Positions 1 to 8,759 of a stretch of 64,000 nt of DNA are shown one piece after another. The notes beneath the pieces were generated by a model that was given only the letters and a program-made list of their open reading frames with translations, was not told the origin of the DNA and made no database searches. The DNA comes from Paenibacillus_V sp046244365. Its GTDB lineage: Bacteria; Bacillota; Bacilli; Paenibacillales; NBRC-103111. The position numbers and the translations under genes were made by a program. The stretch is from NCBI RefSeq assembly GCF_046244365.1, contig NZ_CP176395.1:3100001-3164000 (forward strand), read 5' to 3'. Within the stretch, counting starts at the first letter, position 1, and each line of letters starts with the position of its first letter.

Positions 1-27
1 GTCATGATCGGTTCGCTGAAAGGGTGA
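1..27 (+). CDS. C-terminal tail of an ABC sugar permease (YtcP/LplC type), cut by window start
   Basis: The first frame reads V-M-I-G-S-L-K-G followed by TGA. The same G-x-x-x-G-[SA]-x-K-G ending closes the two complete YtcP/LplC-type permeases in this window (stops at 9644 and 29318), so this is most likely the last residues of a third such permease. It implies that the sialidase-fold gene downstream sits behind another oligosaccharide importer. Only eight codons are visible, so the call rests on the tail signature and the context. Confidence 0.65.
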   Translation, partial: VMIGSLKG

Positions 28-81
28 GCCGGGATTTGAAGCGGCGCCGCCGCTATCCATCTATAACAGAGGTGAAGGCAA

Positions 82-1299
82 ATGAATGTGCTGGCCGAAG
101 ATTTTGTCCGTGTTTACGAATCCGAAGATCCGTCCCGCATCTATTGCTACAGTCCCGGTCTTGCGCAGCTTCCTTCCGGCCGCCTTGCGGCAACGCTCGA
201 TCTTGGCGGTCCCGGCGCGAAACCCCCGTTCGGAAAGTTGTTCACTTCGGACGACCGGGGCCGGACGTGGGCGCACCGGTCCGATTTTCCGTTCGTGCAT
301 GCAAGACCGTTTGTTGCCGGGAGTTCCCTGTATGTGATCGGCCATGACGGAGATTTGGCGATCATGCGATCCGATGATGGAGGGGAGAACTGGACGGATC
401 CGGTTCGGCTAACCGAGGGCGAGGAATGGCATCAGGCGCCGTGCAACGTCCACTATGCGGGAGAATCGGTTTATCTGGTCATGGAAAAACGCAAATACCG
501 TCGCATCGAAGGCTGGCCCGTAGGCGAACTGGCGCCCGTGCTCATGCGTGGAAGGACGGATGTCGATCTGACCCTGGCCGCTAACTGGACGTTCGCCTCC
601 GAGCTCGCCTTCTGCGATGCCGTTCCGGCGGAGAGGCTGGACGATTTTGGCATTCCGTTCTACCATAGCGATCCGCAGCGGTATATCGATATTGCGCCTG
701 GCCGAGGCTGCGCCCCTGCGGGATGGTTGGAAACGAACGTCGTGCAGTTTACCGACCCCGATCATGCGTGGTTCGACCCGGAGGGGAGAACGTTTCATTT
801 GTGGATGCGCGCGCATACGGGGGGAAGCGGCTATGCAGCCATCGCCAAAGTCGTGGAAGATAAGAACGGTTCGATGACGACCATGCTGGAGACCGTTCCG
901 TCGGGGAAGCATGCCGTGTTCGTTCCCTGCCCGGGTGGACAAATGAAATTCCATATCCTGTACGACGACCGCACCCGATTGTATTGGCTGCTCAGCACGC
1001 AGGCGACGGACAGCATGACGAGAGCGGACAGACTGCCGCCCGACCGGTACAATTTGCCGAACAACGAACGGACGAGGCTGCAGCTGCATTTCTCCAAAAA
1101 TTGCATCGATTGGTGCTTTGCCGGCTTGGTTGCTGCGGGGCCGGGGGCGAAGCATTCCCGTCACTACGCCTCCATGGTCATCGACGGCGAGGACTTGCAC
1201 ATCTTGAGCCGGTCGGGCGATGAGCGGGCGTTCAGCGCGCATAACGGCAATTTCATTTCGTTTCATACCGTCAAGCGGTTTCGCGAGCTGGTTTATTGA
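82..1299 (+). CDS. Sialidase-fold (BNR/Asp-box) exo-glycosidase-like protein
   Basis: 405 residues, ATG preceded by GAGGTGAAGG. Two Asp-boxes (S-x-D-x-G-x-T-W) are visible: S-D-D-R-G-R-T-W at about residues 56-63 and S-D-D-G-G-E-N-W at about 97-104. Asp-boxes mark the six-bladed beta-propeller fold of sialidases and related glycosidases. There is no obvious signal peptide, so it is probably cytoplasmic and would act on imported oligosaccharides. It follows an ABC permease tail and precedes an exported beta-helix protein, as expected for a glycan-utilisation locus. Whether it is a true GH33 enzyme is uncertain: an Arg triad cannot be assigned by eye, and many Asp-box proteins have other substrates. 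Confidence 0.75.
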   Translation: MNVLAEDFVRVYESEDPSRIYCYSPGLAQLPSGRLAATLDLGGPGAKPPFGKLFTSDDRGRTWAHRSDFPFVHARPFVAGSSLYVIGHDGDLAIMRSDDGGENWTDPVRLTEGEEWHQAPCNVHYAGESVYLVMEKRKYRRIEGWPVGELAPVLMRGRTDVDLTLAANWTFASELAFCDAVPAERLDDFGIPFYHSDPQRYIDIAPGRGCAPAGWLETNVVQFTDPDHAWFDPEGRTFHLWMRAHTGGSGYAAIAKVVEDKNGSMTTMLETVPSGKHAVFVPCPGGQMKFHILYDDRTRLYWLLSTQATDSMTRADRLPPDRYNLPNNERTRLQLHFSKNCIDWCFAGLVAAGPGAKHSRHYASMVIDGEDLHILSRSGDERAFSAHNGNFISFHTVKRFRELVY

Positions 1300-1401
1300 C
1301 AACAAAGGGAAGACATAAGCGTCCTTGTTACGATAATGGAAAATCAGTTTATGCTTACGAAGCGAGTTTGGCTCTCGCAAAACGTTTAGGAGGAATGATT
1401 C

Positions 1402-3477
1402 ATGTCCGACCGCAAGGATTCGAACGAAATGTTGTCCCGCAGAAAGCTGCTCGCTTCGATGGGAACGGCAGGAGCCGCGGCTCTTTTGTACGGCTTGACG
1501 GCGGGAGTGGCGAATGCGAAGGAGTCTTCCGTGACCGATGCCGTCTACGGAGACGATCGCGAACATGATCGTGATTCGGACAAACAGTCCGGAAGCAATA
1601 TCCGCGCTCGCGGCGTTTTTCGACCGCGCGTGAAGATCACGCAGGAATGGGATGTTTTGGAATTCACAGCGGCGAGCGGCATCACGACCGGATACCGGTG
1701 GGCCGGTCCGCGCCCGCACACGACGACAGCTGACAACCCGGCTGCCGACGGAGGCATTGGCGATACGGCATGGGTGGCCATCTATCAGACCGGGCTTGAA
1801 GAAGAGCTGGCGAAAAACGGCGGTGCCTTGCTTGTCGGGGGTGCCAGGCCGGTCTGGCGCGTTGTCGACTCCGATTTATGGCTCACCGACCCGACGGCCG
1901 CGGTCAAGGCGGTGCTGGGCTTGGCGGCCGTGAATGGCGGCGTCGTTCTGATTCCCGCCGGTACGCACAACTTTACGGCATCGGGCGGCAACATCGAATT
2001 GCCGCCGAACGTCATCCTTGCCGGCGAAGGGGTTGGCGTCACGAATCTCGTCTGGAACGGCGACGGGTACCTGTTCCGTTACTGGAGAAGCTCGGCGACA
2101 TGGGGCGGCGCTGTCGGCACGAGCCATGCGATAACGGATTTGTCGATGAACGGCGGAGACAATCTGAATTCGACCGCGGTGGAAATCTCGGATACATACG
2201 GATTCAAGCTCCGTAATATCAGCATGTACGGGTTTACGGGCGGCAGCGGTCTGGTGCTCCATACACGTAATTTCTGGGTCGAGGGAACGACGCTGGAAAA
2301 TGTTTCGATCAGCAACTGCAAGCGCCATATCGTGTTCAAGCGTCAACCGGGAACGGCCAACATGCCGTCGTACGGCTATACCACATTTCGCAACGTCTCG
2401 CTTAACGTCCGCGATGGCCAGATCGGGATGCTGGTTGGCGACGATGCGTATCATAACGCGCAGCATGAAATCTACAACGCGATTTTGGAGGTCAACATCT
2501 GGACGACGGGCAACTCGATAGGCGTCGCCTTCGGCAAAAACGGTACCATCCGTGATTCAAGCGGAATTTTCCGTTGTGAAACTCCGCCTGAGGGGGCTCC
2601 ATTCTCAGGCAGCTTCTTTCAAATCACATACCCGGAAACGTCGGGCATGTTCAACTTTGACGGGCTTGTAAGAACTTCGCATTTGAGCAAAGCCGAAGAC
2701 TGGAGAAATACGTGGCGCGATCTGCGCTACCAGAAGCTGCGCGACATCGGGGAGCCCAAGGCCGGCGGCTTGCAAAACTTTGCGCAATGGTTCCGGATAT
2801 GCCGGATCGGCGGGGACAAGTCTCTATTCAGCGGGCGAGTCAGGATGACGACGGATTACGGCAAGGCGTCCTACCGCACCGCATCCGCGGAATTTGCGTT
2901 CGGCGTCCGCGGCAATGAGGCCGGCGGCTTCAAGCCGATTTTTACTGTCGATGGCGACGGGTTCAACGGAACAAGCGACGTGTTTGCCAAATTTTCGGTT
3001 TATGCCGACGCGAGCGGAAAATATTGGCTGTACTTCCGCCGTCCGAAATATACGAACTATTGCGTGTTCGAGTATACGTACGACCTGTATCCGCAAGGGA
3101 CCTTCGAATATTGGGACAAAACGGATTCGCCGGAGGCGGACGCTTCCCTGACGAAGGTGTGGGATTCCGTGTCTTATCCGTCCCAGGCATCCTACATCGG
3201 CGACGAAATGGTGTTTACCGGCCAGCGGGCCATCGCTTCGGCAAACGGCGGCAATGTTGCCTATCAAGTGGCGCACCAGTTGGGCATCGCCCCCGAATGG
3301 TATACGGCGACGGCGCTATCCGCGGATGCCAATGCCGTCGGCATTTCCTCGATTACGGCCGACGCGAGCAATATTACGGTCACGTTCAAATCGGCAACGC
3401 CCGCCGGCAGCGGGAATATCAAATTCGGGGTCGAGTGGGGACGCAAGCAGTTCAACAACCGTTTCCGGCCTTCGTAA
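1402..3477 (+). CDS. Tat-exported right-handed beta-helix (pectate-lyase-like/tailspike-like) protein
   Basis: 691 residues with AGGAGGA before the ATG. The N-terminus has a twin-arginine signal (S-R-R-K-L-L-A-S at residues 12-19, then an Ala-rich stretch ending A-N-A near residue 39), so export in folded form is expected. The middle (about 160-420) is rich in short beta-strand turns with N-G-G, N-I-S and N-V-S steps typical of parallel beta-helix polysaccharide lyases or phage tailspikes. The C-terminal 250 residues are a separate aromatic-rich beta domain. Its leader resembles that of the 16248-18551 protein, including a shared S-V-x-[DE]-[SA]-V-Y-G-D block just after the leader. Probably a cell-surface polysaccharide-binding or -cleaving protein; substrate unknown. 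Confidence 0.75.
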   Translation: MSDRKDSNEMLSRRKLLASMGTAGAAALLYGLTAGVANAKESSVTDAVYGDDREHDRDSDKQSGSNIRARGVFRPRVKITQEWDVLEFTAASGITTGYRWAGPRPHTTTADNPAADGGIGDTAWVAIYQTGLEEELAKNGGALLVGGARPVWRVVDSDLWLTDPTAAVKAVLGLAAVNGGVVLIPAGTHNFTASGGNIELPPNVILAGEGVGVTNLVWNGDGYLFRYWRSSATWGGAVGTSHAITDLSMNGGDNLNSTAVEISDTYGFKLRNISMYGFTGGSGLVLHTRNFWVEGTTLENVSISNCKRHIVFKRQPGTANMPSYGYTTFRNVSLNVRDGQIGMLVGDDAYHNAQHEIYNAILEVNIWTTGNSIGVAFGKNGTIRDSSGIFRCETPPEGAPFSGSFFQITYPETSGMFNFDGLVRTSHLSKAEDWRNTWRDLRYQKLRDIGEPKAGGLQNFAQWFRICRIGGDKSLFSGRVRMTTDYGKASYRTASAEFAFGVRGNEAGGFKPIFTVDGDGFNGTSDVFAKFSVYADASGKYWLYFRRPKYTNYCVFEYTYDLYPQGTFEYWDKTDSPEADASLTKVWDSVSYPSQASYIGDEMVFTGQRAIASANGGNVAYQVAHQLGIAPEWYTATALSADANAVGISSITADASNITVTFKSATPAGSGNIKFGVEWGRKQFNNRFRPS

Positions 3478-3524
3478 CGCTTCCCGCATATTAAACGATC
3501 GATACTCAACGTAGGAAATAAATC

Positions 3525-3656
3525 ATGATACAAATGGTTGACAGCGTCTGGCCTACGATGATCACCCCGTTTACGAGTACGGACGCCAAGAAGCACGACC
3601 TGATCCGTCTGGCCGAGGAAAATAAAATTGGATTGTGGAGCGAATCAGGTGAATGA
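3525..3656 (+). pseudogene. Truncated dihydrodipicolinate synthase (DapA)-family gene, N-terminus only
   Basis: An ATG preceded by AGGAAATAA opens a 43-codon frame. Its beginning (V-W-P-T-M-I-T-P-F-T at residues 8-17) is the characteristic first strand of DapA/N-acetylneuraminate lyase-type aldolases, which are normally about 300 residues. After L-A-E-E-N-K the reading departs from the family and stops at TGA. The catalytic lysine and the rest of the TIM barrel are missing, so this is the stump of a deleted aldolase. It lies 47 bases after the beta-helix gene and was probably the next gene of that operon. Confidence 0.7.
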
Positions 3657-3961
3657 CACGGCCGCGGAGCTGTCCAGAGAAAAGCCACCGTGTAAGGTTG
3701 CTGAAAGCAGGGTGTTGAGGTCATGGGAACTTAACTACATTACGGAAAGCCTGCGGATGCCGATTCGGCTACGAGCAGCCCGGCGGCGGACTGGAGAGTA
3801 CGGATGCGCTCACGTGCAACTAGCAGATGAGCTCGATCCGGCGCTGGCGGACCGGCGACTGGCCGATAAAAATCCCGCTCTCTATCGATCTAAGCCTTGA
3901 GGTCGGATGGCTTTCGATTGCCCATAATTTGCTCAAGAAGGCAGCAATAGACTAAAAACAT
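3657..3961. other. Degenerate stretch with gene debris, no intact gene
   Basis: No frame here has a start, a ribosome site and coherent family features. The segment just before the terminator (about 3862-3954) reads as a plausible C-terminal peptide (I-K-I-P-L-S-I-D-L, then L-S-I-A-H-N-L-L-K-K) ending in TAG, so it may be the 3' end of another deleted gene joined to the aldolase stump. Confidence 0.4.
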
Positions 3962-4006
3962 AAAATGGCGGCGCAGGGATAACATCCCTAACGCCGCCAT
4001 TTTTCA
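3962..4006. terminator. Strong intrinsic terminator
   Basis: Inverted repeat AAAATGGCGGCG ... CGCCGCCATTTTT with a loop of about 18 bases. A-rich and T-rich flanks make it usable in both directions. It ends the plus-strand run beginning at 82 and could also stop the minus-strand FDR-repeat gene. Confidence 0.8.
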
Positions 4007-4124
4007 AATAAACACCATTTTTTCACAATCGGGCCGCTTTCAAAAGTAATTGAAACTTACTTCTGGGACGGCTTCTTCAGTTTAATAGATTCATTCAAGA
4101 TACGTTAGGTACAACAAGCGGCCT

Positions 4125-4415
4125 CTAGAAAAAACGACCCGAACGTCCGAAAAAACCCGAACGTCCAAAACGACCCGAGCGACCAAACCGTCCAGAGCGA
4201 TCAAAGCGATCAAACCGATCAAACCGATCAAACCGATCAAAGCGGTCAAACCGTCTAGAACGATCAAACCGTCCAGAGCGATCAAAGCGATCAAACCCTC
4301 TAGAACGATCAAATCGTCCAGAGCGATCAAAGCGGTCAAACCGTCTAGAACGATCAAACCATCCGCCACAGCCAAAACAGTTACTCTCCGCTTTGTCTTG
4401 AAATCTTTTCTCCAT
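4125..4415 (-). CDS. Small Phe-Asp-Arg repeat protein, possible spore-coat or condensate-forming protein
   Basis: 96 residues, ATG at 4415 with GAGGGGGAG seven bases upstream. After a short head with a Cys pair (C-F-G-C-G-G near residue 13) almost everything is built from the tripeptides F-D-R, S-G-R, S-R-R and F-G-R. A 15-residue order (FDR-SRR-FDR-FDR-SGR) recurs, then an FDR run, then an FGR/SGR tail. The protein has no hydrophobic core and is Arg-rich with evenly spaced Phe. Tandem Arg/Ser-rich repeats are known in spore-coat proteins such as CotG, and F/R sticker patterns favour phase separation; either role is inference. The alternative frame of this repeat codes only L-I-V strings and lacks a ribosome site. 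I know no named family. Confidence 0.6.
   Translation of the reverse strand: MEKRFQDKAESNCFGCGGWFDRSRRFDRFDRSGRFDRSRGFDRFDRSGRFDRSRRFDRFDRFDRFDRFDRFDRSGRFGRSGRFGRSGFFGRSGRFF
4133..4364. repeat. Low-complexity 9-base DNA repeat encoding FDR/SGR triplets
   Basis: Many imperfect copies of a 9-base unit (minus strand TTT-GAT-CGG and variants) lie head to tail within the FDR-repeat gene. Two or three larger 45-base units can be seen. The unit is a multiple of three, so copy-number slippage would keep the frame. Confidence 0.8.
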
Positions 4416-4614
4416 CGTAACTCCCCCTCTCGATTTAATGATTCATTCTATTACTATGAGGGAGGAGGTGCTTGTTTAGTAGTTTAGTATTTTTAAAATA
4501 GGGCTTAGATATCCCCACCATCCTAAGCCATTGGGGAATCAGAAAATGTCCAATCCAATCTTCAAGTATCCAAATGTATTATAAATAAACATGAAAAACG
4601 AAGAGGGGTGGTTC

Positions 4615-4927
4615 ATGATGTTATTACAGGAGCTTAGAGGACATTATGATGCCGTTTTCAGCTTGGTTCGAATTGTTCGCCGGCAATCCAACTTCAGAAA
4701 AATAACTTGAAGCCTTATGCCGGAGTGCTAGACTGGATGACTTCAGAATCGCTTTCCCACGTAAATTCCCTCTTGCGAAACCGCTTTAGAGGCTTCATGG
4801 AGCTTGAAAATATGGCGGTTTTAGCATCTTCTCCGAATTTAAAAGCAAGATAGATCGGCGCATTCAGCGTTTTTTGGAAAAGACTGCAACAAGTCTTCCT
4901 TCAGGCGGATTGCATTCCGGACAATAA
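4615..4927 (+). pseudogene. Frameshifted small gene of unknown family
   Basis: An ATG with GAGGGGTGG upstream opens M-M-L-L-Q-E-L-R-G-H-Y-D-A-V and stops at 4708-4710. A +1 frame immediately continues with L-K-P-Y-A-G-V-L-D-W to a TAG at 4851-4853. A third frame runs S-K-I-D-R-R-I-Q-R-F to a TAA at 4925-4927. Joined, the three pieces give about 100 residues of helix-rich, coherent protein. This looks like one gene broken by two small frameshifts. I do not recognise the family. Confidence 0.5.
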
Positions 4928-5012
4928 ATCCGAAACGTCCGGAAAGGAAAGCAGAGCAGTAGACCCTTGCTGACGTTTTGAGCTTCTTCTTAATTACGCA
5001 TAACTCAAGTTA

Positions 5013-5052
5013 GACGAAATTATAGATATGAGAACTAACGGCTCGGGCCCTC
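5013..5052. repeat. Copy 1 of a two-copy intergenic repeat
   Basis: GACGAAATTATAG and GAACTAACGGCTCGGGCCCTC are separated here by about six extra bases. The same two blocks, directly abutting, occur at 52838-52870. Both copies lie beside gene debris. Confidence 0.7.
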
Positions 5053-5181
5053 CAGTCGTTGCATTTCTGCGACGGCGGCAGGTTCGATCACTGCCGTACG
5101 TACGGCGGTTCTTCCAGCACAACCCGGTCCAGCGACCGGTGCAAGCCGACGGCGGTGGCAGGTTTTTTTGAAAGTGTAAGT

Positions 5182-5197
5182 ATGCAAGCGCTTTTAT
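5182..5197 (+). promoter_or_regulatory. cre-like site (CcpA) upstream of the AraC sensor-regulator
   Basis: ATGCAAGCGCTTTTAT matches the catabolite-responsive element pattern WTGNNARCGNWWWCAW with one mismatch. A TATAAT lies directly downstream at 5204-5209, so the site overlaps the expected -35 region of the 5248 gene. Carbon catabolite repression of the importer locus is inferred. Confidence 0.5.
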
Positions 5198-5247
5198 TGT
5201 AGCTATAATAAAGGAAATCATGACGGTAATGAATAGGGAGGAGAAGC

Positions 5248-7545
5248 ATGCGTGTGATTAGAGCAGCCATCCAATCGGTTCTCGCAAGAGGAATGTATTA
5301 CAGGAGGTTGCTGGGCTTCGGGATTGTTGTTCTATGCATCCCCATTCTTCTTGCCGCTTTTTTGACATATGCGATCGTCTCCGACCATTTGGAGCGGCAG
5401 GTAAACCTGGCTAACCTCGAAATGATCGAACAGATTCAGGAGCGCGTCGACAGCGCTTTGAATTCCATATCGAAGTCATCGCGCGGGATTACGCTTGACC
5501 CAGGCATGCAGCAATACTTGTACAGGACCGATCGCCGCGATTTTGTAGAAATGGTCGATGTGTTGGACAAGTTGACCGCAGCGTCAAGGTCAATCGAGTT
5601 TACGAATACGGTCAATCTTTTTTTGCCGGAGGAGAAATTCGTGCTGTCCAGTGAGAAGGGCTATCAGAAATTTGACGCTTTGCGGGACAGCTATCCGTTC
5701 CTCAATGCGGTAGGAGCCATGTCTAAGCCGAAATGGATGATGCTGAAGAAAGGCTCGATCGACGTCATTACCTTTGTGCAGCCATTACCTATTTTTACGG
5801 ATACGCCGCGCGCTTATTTGACCGTCGAGGTGGATGAAAGTTCTTTTCATTCGACCTTACGTGCAGCGGAGAGGTTCAATATAGGAAACCTGATGCTTTT
5901 GGACGAAACGGGTACAGTGGTCTCCCATAACGATAAGTCTCAGCTTGGATCGATCTTTGGCAGTAATCTGGAGGGTTGGACGCAGAAGCTGAACGCGAAG
6001 GGGCGATCGGGCTTTTTCAAGCATGCGGAAGCGGGCTTATACACGGTTTACGCAAAATCGGATATGAACGAATGGATGACGGTTCTCAATGTCCCGCTTT
6101 CGGTCATGGCTTCGCCAAAAAAGCAGGTTGCGCAGACGACTGTGCTCGTTTGTCTAGGTTCGCTCATTTTGGGTATGCTGCTCATCTACTTGAATTCGAG
6201 GAAACTGTATGCTCCAATCCGCAATTTATTGAGGCAGGAAGCCGGAGTGCCATCTGCGCAGGGAGGAACGAAATTAGATGAATGGGCGCTCATACAAAAT
6301 CATTGGGGCAACTTGAAGAACCAGATCGGCAAATATCATGATGTATCAAGCAAGCAGACGCTTTCTTTGCGCGAATCGTTCATGATGCAAACGATTTACG
6401 GGTATTATGATAACGAGCAGCCAGAGCGGATCAGGGAAATGGCCTTGCAATATGACATTCAAGCCGACGCATGGTGGGACGTCATCTTGGTAGAACCTGA
6501 AAACTACGAGCAATACAGCAGGTTTAAGAAGGATGACAAGCACCTGATTTTGTTGGCTATATCCAGTATCTTTCAGGACTTGATGAAGCAGCACAATGTG
6601 AACGGCTATTTCGTCTTTGGCCAGGATGCGGTCCGGCTGATCGTTGTCGTGCAAGTACCGATTGAGACGAAAGCTACGCAGTGCCGGACGGTCTTCATCC
6701 AGTTAGCCGAATCGGTCCGGCTTTCGGTAAACACGTATTTGAAATTCGATTGCTCGATAGGTATTGGCGCGGTATGCGACCGCATAGACGGAATTCGCCA
6801 TTGTTACTTGGAAGCGGAGGAAGCACTCGCAACGAGAATCACGGCGGGTGGAAACCGGACAATCGCATTTGCGGATTTGTCAGCCTTTCGGCATGAACTC
6901 ATCTATCCCTACGAGATTGAACATTCGTTGATACAGGAACTACAAAAAGGCAACAGGGAAGGCTTCGGGCACTATTTTGAACAGTTCGTGCAGGTTGTTA
7001 CGAAATGCAACTATCCGGTTTCGTCGGTTTATGAATCATTTCACGCCTTATTCGTACAGCTTTTGCGAAAGGCACAAGAGCTTTCGCCCGAGCAGGCGAG
7101 GATGCTGTCAGGGATGGACGCGATGAAGCATATTTTATCCTGCCGGATGACCGGAGATATGGTGCGATGGTTTGAAGAAAAGGTGTTCCCGGTTCTGCTG
7201 CCCTTATTCGAAGATGCGATGGACGACCGGGGTAAAATCATGATCGAAGCAGCCAAAGCATACGTTCAGGAACGGCTGGAGCTGGATCATTCGCTTACTT
7301 CGATGGCGGAATATGCGGGTGTCAGCCCCGCGTACTTCAGCAGGTTGTTCAACAAGCATACGGGCCATAACTTTATTCAGCATATTGCCGAGCTTAAGGT
7401 AGAACGCTCCAAGGAGCTTCTGCTGCACACCGATACGACGATCTCCGAAATCGCTGAGCAGGTTGGCTACAATGAACGAACGTTTCGTCGGGTTTTCAAG
7501 AAAATGACTGGGTATTCGCCGGCCAATTTCCGTAATCAGCAATAA
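5248..7545 (+). CDS. Membrane-bound AraC-family sensor-regulator
   Basis: 765 residues with GGGAGGAG before the ATG. A first membrane helix lies at about residues 20-42, an extracellular sensor region at about 45-295, and a second helix at about 296-316. A middle cytoplasmic region (about 370-640) follows, then an AraC double helix-turn-helix at about 665-765, including S-L-T-S-M-A-E-Y-A-G-V-S and T-I-S-E-I-A-E-Q-V-G-Y-N. This one-component architecture is common in Paenibacillus, directly upstream of LplB/YtcP/LipO importers, as here. It presumably senses an extracellular oligosaccharide and activates the genes at 7776-11260 and perhaps the GH30 gene. Confidence 0.9.
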   Translation: MRVIRAAIQSVLARGMYYRRLLGFGIVVLCIPILLAAFLTYAIVSDHLERQVNLANLEMIEQIQERVDSALNSISKSSRGITLDPGMQQYLYRTDRRDFVEMVDVLDKLTAASRSIEFTNTVNLFLPEEKFVLSSEKGYQKFDALRDSYPFLNAVGAMSKPKWMMLKKGSIDVITFVQPLPIFTDTPRAYLTVEVDESSFHSTLRAAERFNIGNLMLLDETGTVVSHNDKSQLGSIFGSNLEGWTQKLNAKGRSGFFKHAEAGLYTVYAKSDMNEWMTVLNVPLSVMASPKKQVAQTTVLVCLGSLILGMLLIYLNSRKLYAPIRNLLRQEAGVPSAQGGTKLDEWALIQNHWGNLKNQIGKYHDVSSKQTLSLRESFMMQTIYGYYDNEQPERIREMALQYDIQADAWWDVILVEPENYEQYSRFKKDDKHLILLAISSIFQDLMKQHNVNGYFVFGQDAVRLIVVVQVPIETKATQCRTVFIQLAESVRLSVNTYLKFDCSIGIGAVCDRIDGIRHCYLEAEEALATRITAGGNRTIAFADLSAFRHELIYPYEIEHSLIQELQKGNREGFGHYFEQFVQVVTKCNYPVSSVYESFHALFVQLLRKAQELSPEQARMLSGMDAMKHILSCRMTGDMVRWFEEKVFPVLLPLFEDAMDDRGKIMIEAAKAYVQERLELDHSLTSMAEYAGVSPAYFSRLFNKHTGHNFIQHIAELKVERSKELLLHTDTTISEIAEQVGYNERTFRRVFKKMTGYSPANFRNQQ

Positions 7546-7574
7546 AACGATGATGGAGGCATCCATACGTACGT

Positions 7575-7607
7575 AAAAAACCGCCCGTTTGGGCGGTCAT
7601 TTTTTTA
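7575..7607. terminator. Intrinsic terminator after the AraC gene
   Basis: AAAAAACCGCCCG then TTTGGGCGGTCATTTTTTT form a GC-rich hairpin with A and T tracts on the two sides. It separates the regulator from the importer operon. Confidence 0.85.
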
Positions 7608-7775
7608 TCCGGACGAAGATTCTGCAGTGTCGAAAATGTCCGGCGATGCCGGAAAAGCCTGATAGGACGCGCAGTTTCGGCAGTCTCCAATACCGACAAC
7701 AATTGCACCTATTCAGCCGCTCTGTTCCCGGATTAAGCTGTTTGTAGCCGGCTAATCAGAGCGAAGGGAGAGAGG

Positions 7776-8741
7776 ATTATTCAAAACACAGGTTCGCTAG
7801 AAGCCGTTCCTATTGCCACCAGGCGAGATCAAGGCAACCGTCTGATGTGGAAGAGGGTGAAACGGTACAAATACATCTACTTGCTGGCGTTTCCAGCGGC
7901 GCTGTATTTTCTCGTATTTAAGTACGTTCCAATGTGGGGCATTTTGCTTGCTTTTCAGGAGTACAGTCCATTCCGTGGATTTTGGAACAGCGAATGGGTC
8001 GGCTTTGAGCATTTTGCCCATCTATTCGCGAGCAATCAGTTTTGGAACTTGTTCCGGAATACGCTGCTCATCAATTTGTTTGGACTCGTGTTTTTTTTCC
8101 CGCTGCCAATTGCGTTGTCGCTCGTGCTTAACGAAGTAGGCCGAGAGTCCGTAAAGCGGGTTATTCAGTCTATTATTTATTTGCCTCATTTCCTGTCGTG
8201 GGTCATCGTCGTTAGCTTTACTTATTTTTTTCTGTCCGTCGATTTTGGGCTGGTTAACAAAGTGTTCGCCGCCTTGGGGTGGGACAAAATCAGCTTCATG
8301 TCGGATCCGAACTACTTTTGGGGACTGCTGACCGCCCAAAGTATTTGGAAGGAAGTCGGCTGGGGGACGATCATCTTCTTGGCCGCGATCGCCGGGGTCG
8401 ATCCGCAGTTGTATGAGGCCGCTTACGTAGACGGAGCAGGCCGGCTGCGGCGGATCTGGCATATTACACTGCCTGCGATCCGCAGTACCGCCGTTATTTT
8501 GCTCATTCTCCGGCTTGGCCATATGCTGGATGTCGGCTTTGAGCAGGTGCTGCTGATGCAAAGCCCGCTAGTGCTTCCTGTCGCCGAGGTATTCGACACG
8601 TATGTATACAAGCGCGGGGTGCTTTCTGGAGAGCTGAGCTACAGCATAGCGGTCGGTTTGTTTAAATCGGTGGTCGGGCTGCTGCTTGTTGTCTCGGCGA
8701 ATCAGCTTGCCAAACGTTCAGGCGAAGAGGGACTTTACTGA
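7776..8741 (+). CDS. ABC oligosaccharide importer permease, LplB/YtcP-partner type
   Basis: Six predicted membrane helices. The permease EAA loop reads Y-E-A-A-Y-V-D-G-A-G at about residues 210-219. The first ATG in frame (7845) has only a weak, distant AAGG. Between the stop at 7734-7736 and that ATG there is no ATG, GTG or TTG, but a strong AAGGGAG at 7764-7770 sits just before ATT codons at 7776 and 7779. Starting there restores the basic N-terminal tail usual in this family, so a rare ATT start is proposed; ATG 7845 is the fallback. It forms a set with the permease at 8760 and the lipoprotein at 9707. No ATPase is nearby, as is usual for importers that share MsmX. Confidence 0.8.
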   Translation: MIQNTGSLEAVPIATRRDQGNRLMWKRVKRYKYIYLLAFPAALYFLVFKYVPMWGILLAFQEYSPFRGFWNSEWVGFEHFAHLFASNQFWNLFRNTLLINLFGLVFFFPLPIALSLVLNEVGRESVKRVIQSIIYLPHFLSWVIVVSFTYFFLSVDFGLVNKVFAALGWDKISFMSDPNYFWGLLTAQSIWKEVGWGTIIFLAAIAGVDPQLYEAAYVDGAGRLRRIWHITLPAIRSTAVILLILRLGHMLDVGFEQVLLMQSPLVLPVAEVFDTYVYKRGVLSGELSYSIAVGLFKSVVGLLLVVSANQLAKRSGEEGLY

Positions 8742-8759
8742 TCGGGAAAGGAGAAACCA

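Noticed and set aside
409..1719. A 436-codon minus-strand frame across the sialidase-fold and first beta-helix genes
   Set aside because: It spans two well-supported plus-strand genes, is rich in Arg/His as antisense frames often are, and has no start signal.
4190..4364. Possible CRISPR array
   Set aside because: The repeat unit is 9 bases, codon-periodic and without unique spacers, so it is a coding repeat.
4091..4375. A minus-strand frame rich in Leu, Ile and Val over the FDR repeat
   Set aside because: It is the out-of-phase reading of the same DNA repeat and lacks a ribosome site; the FDR frame has GAGGGGGAG and a normal start.
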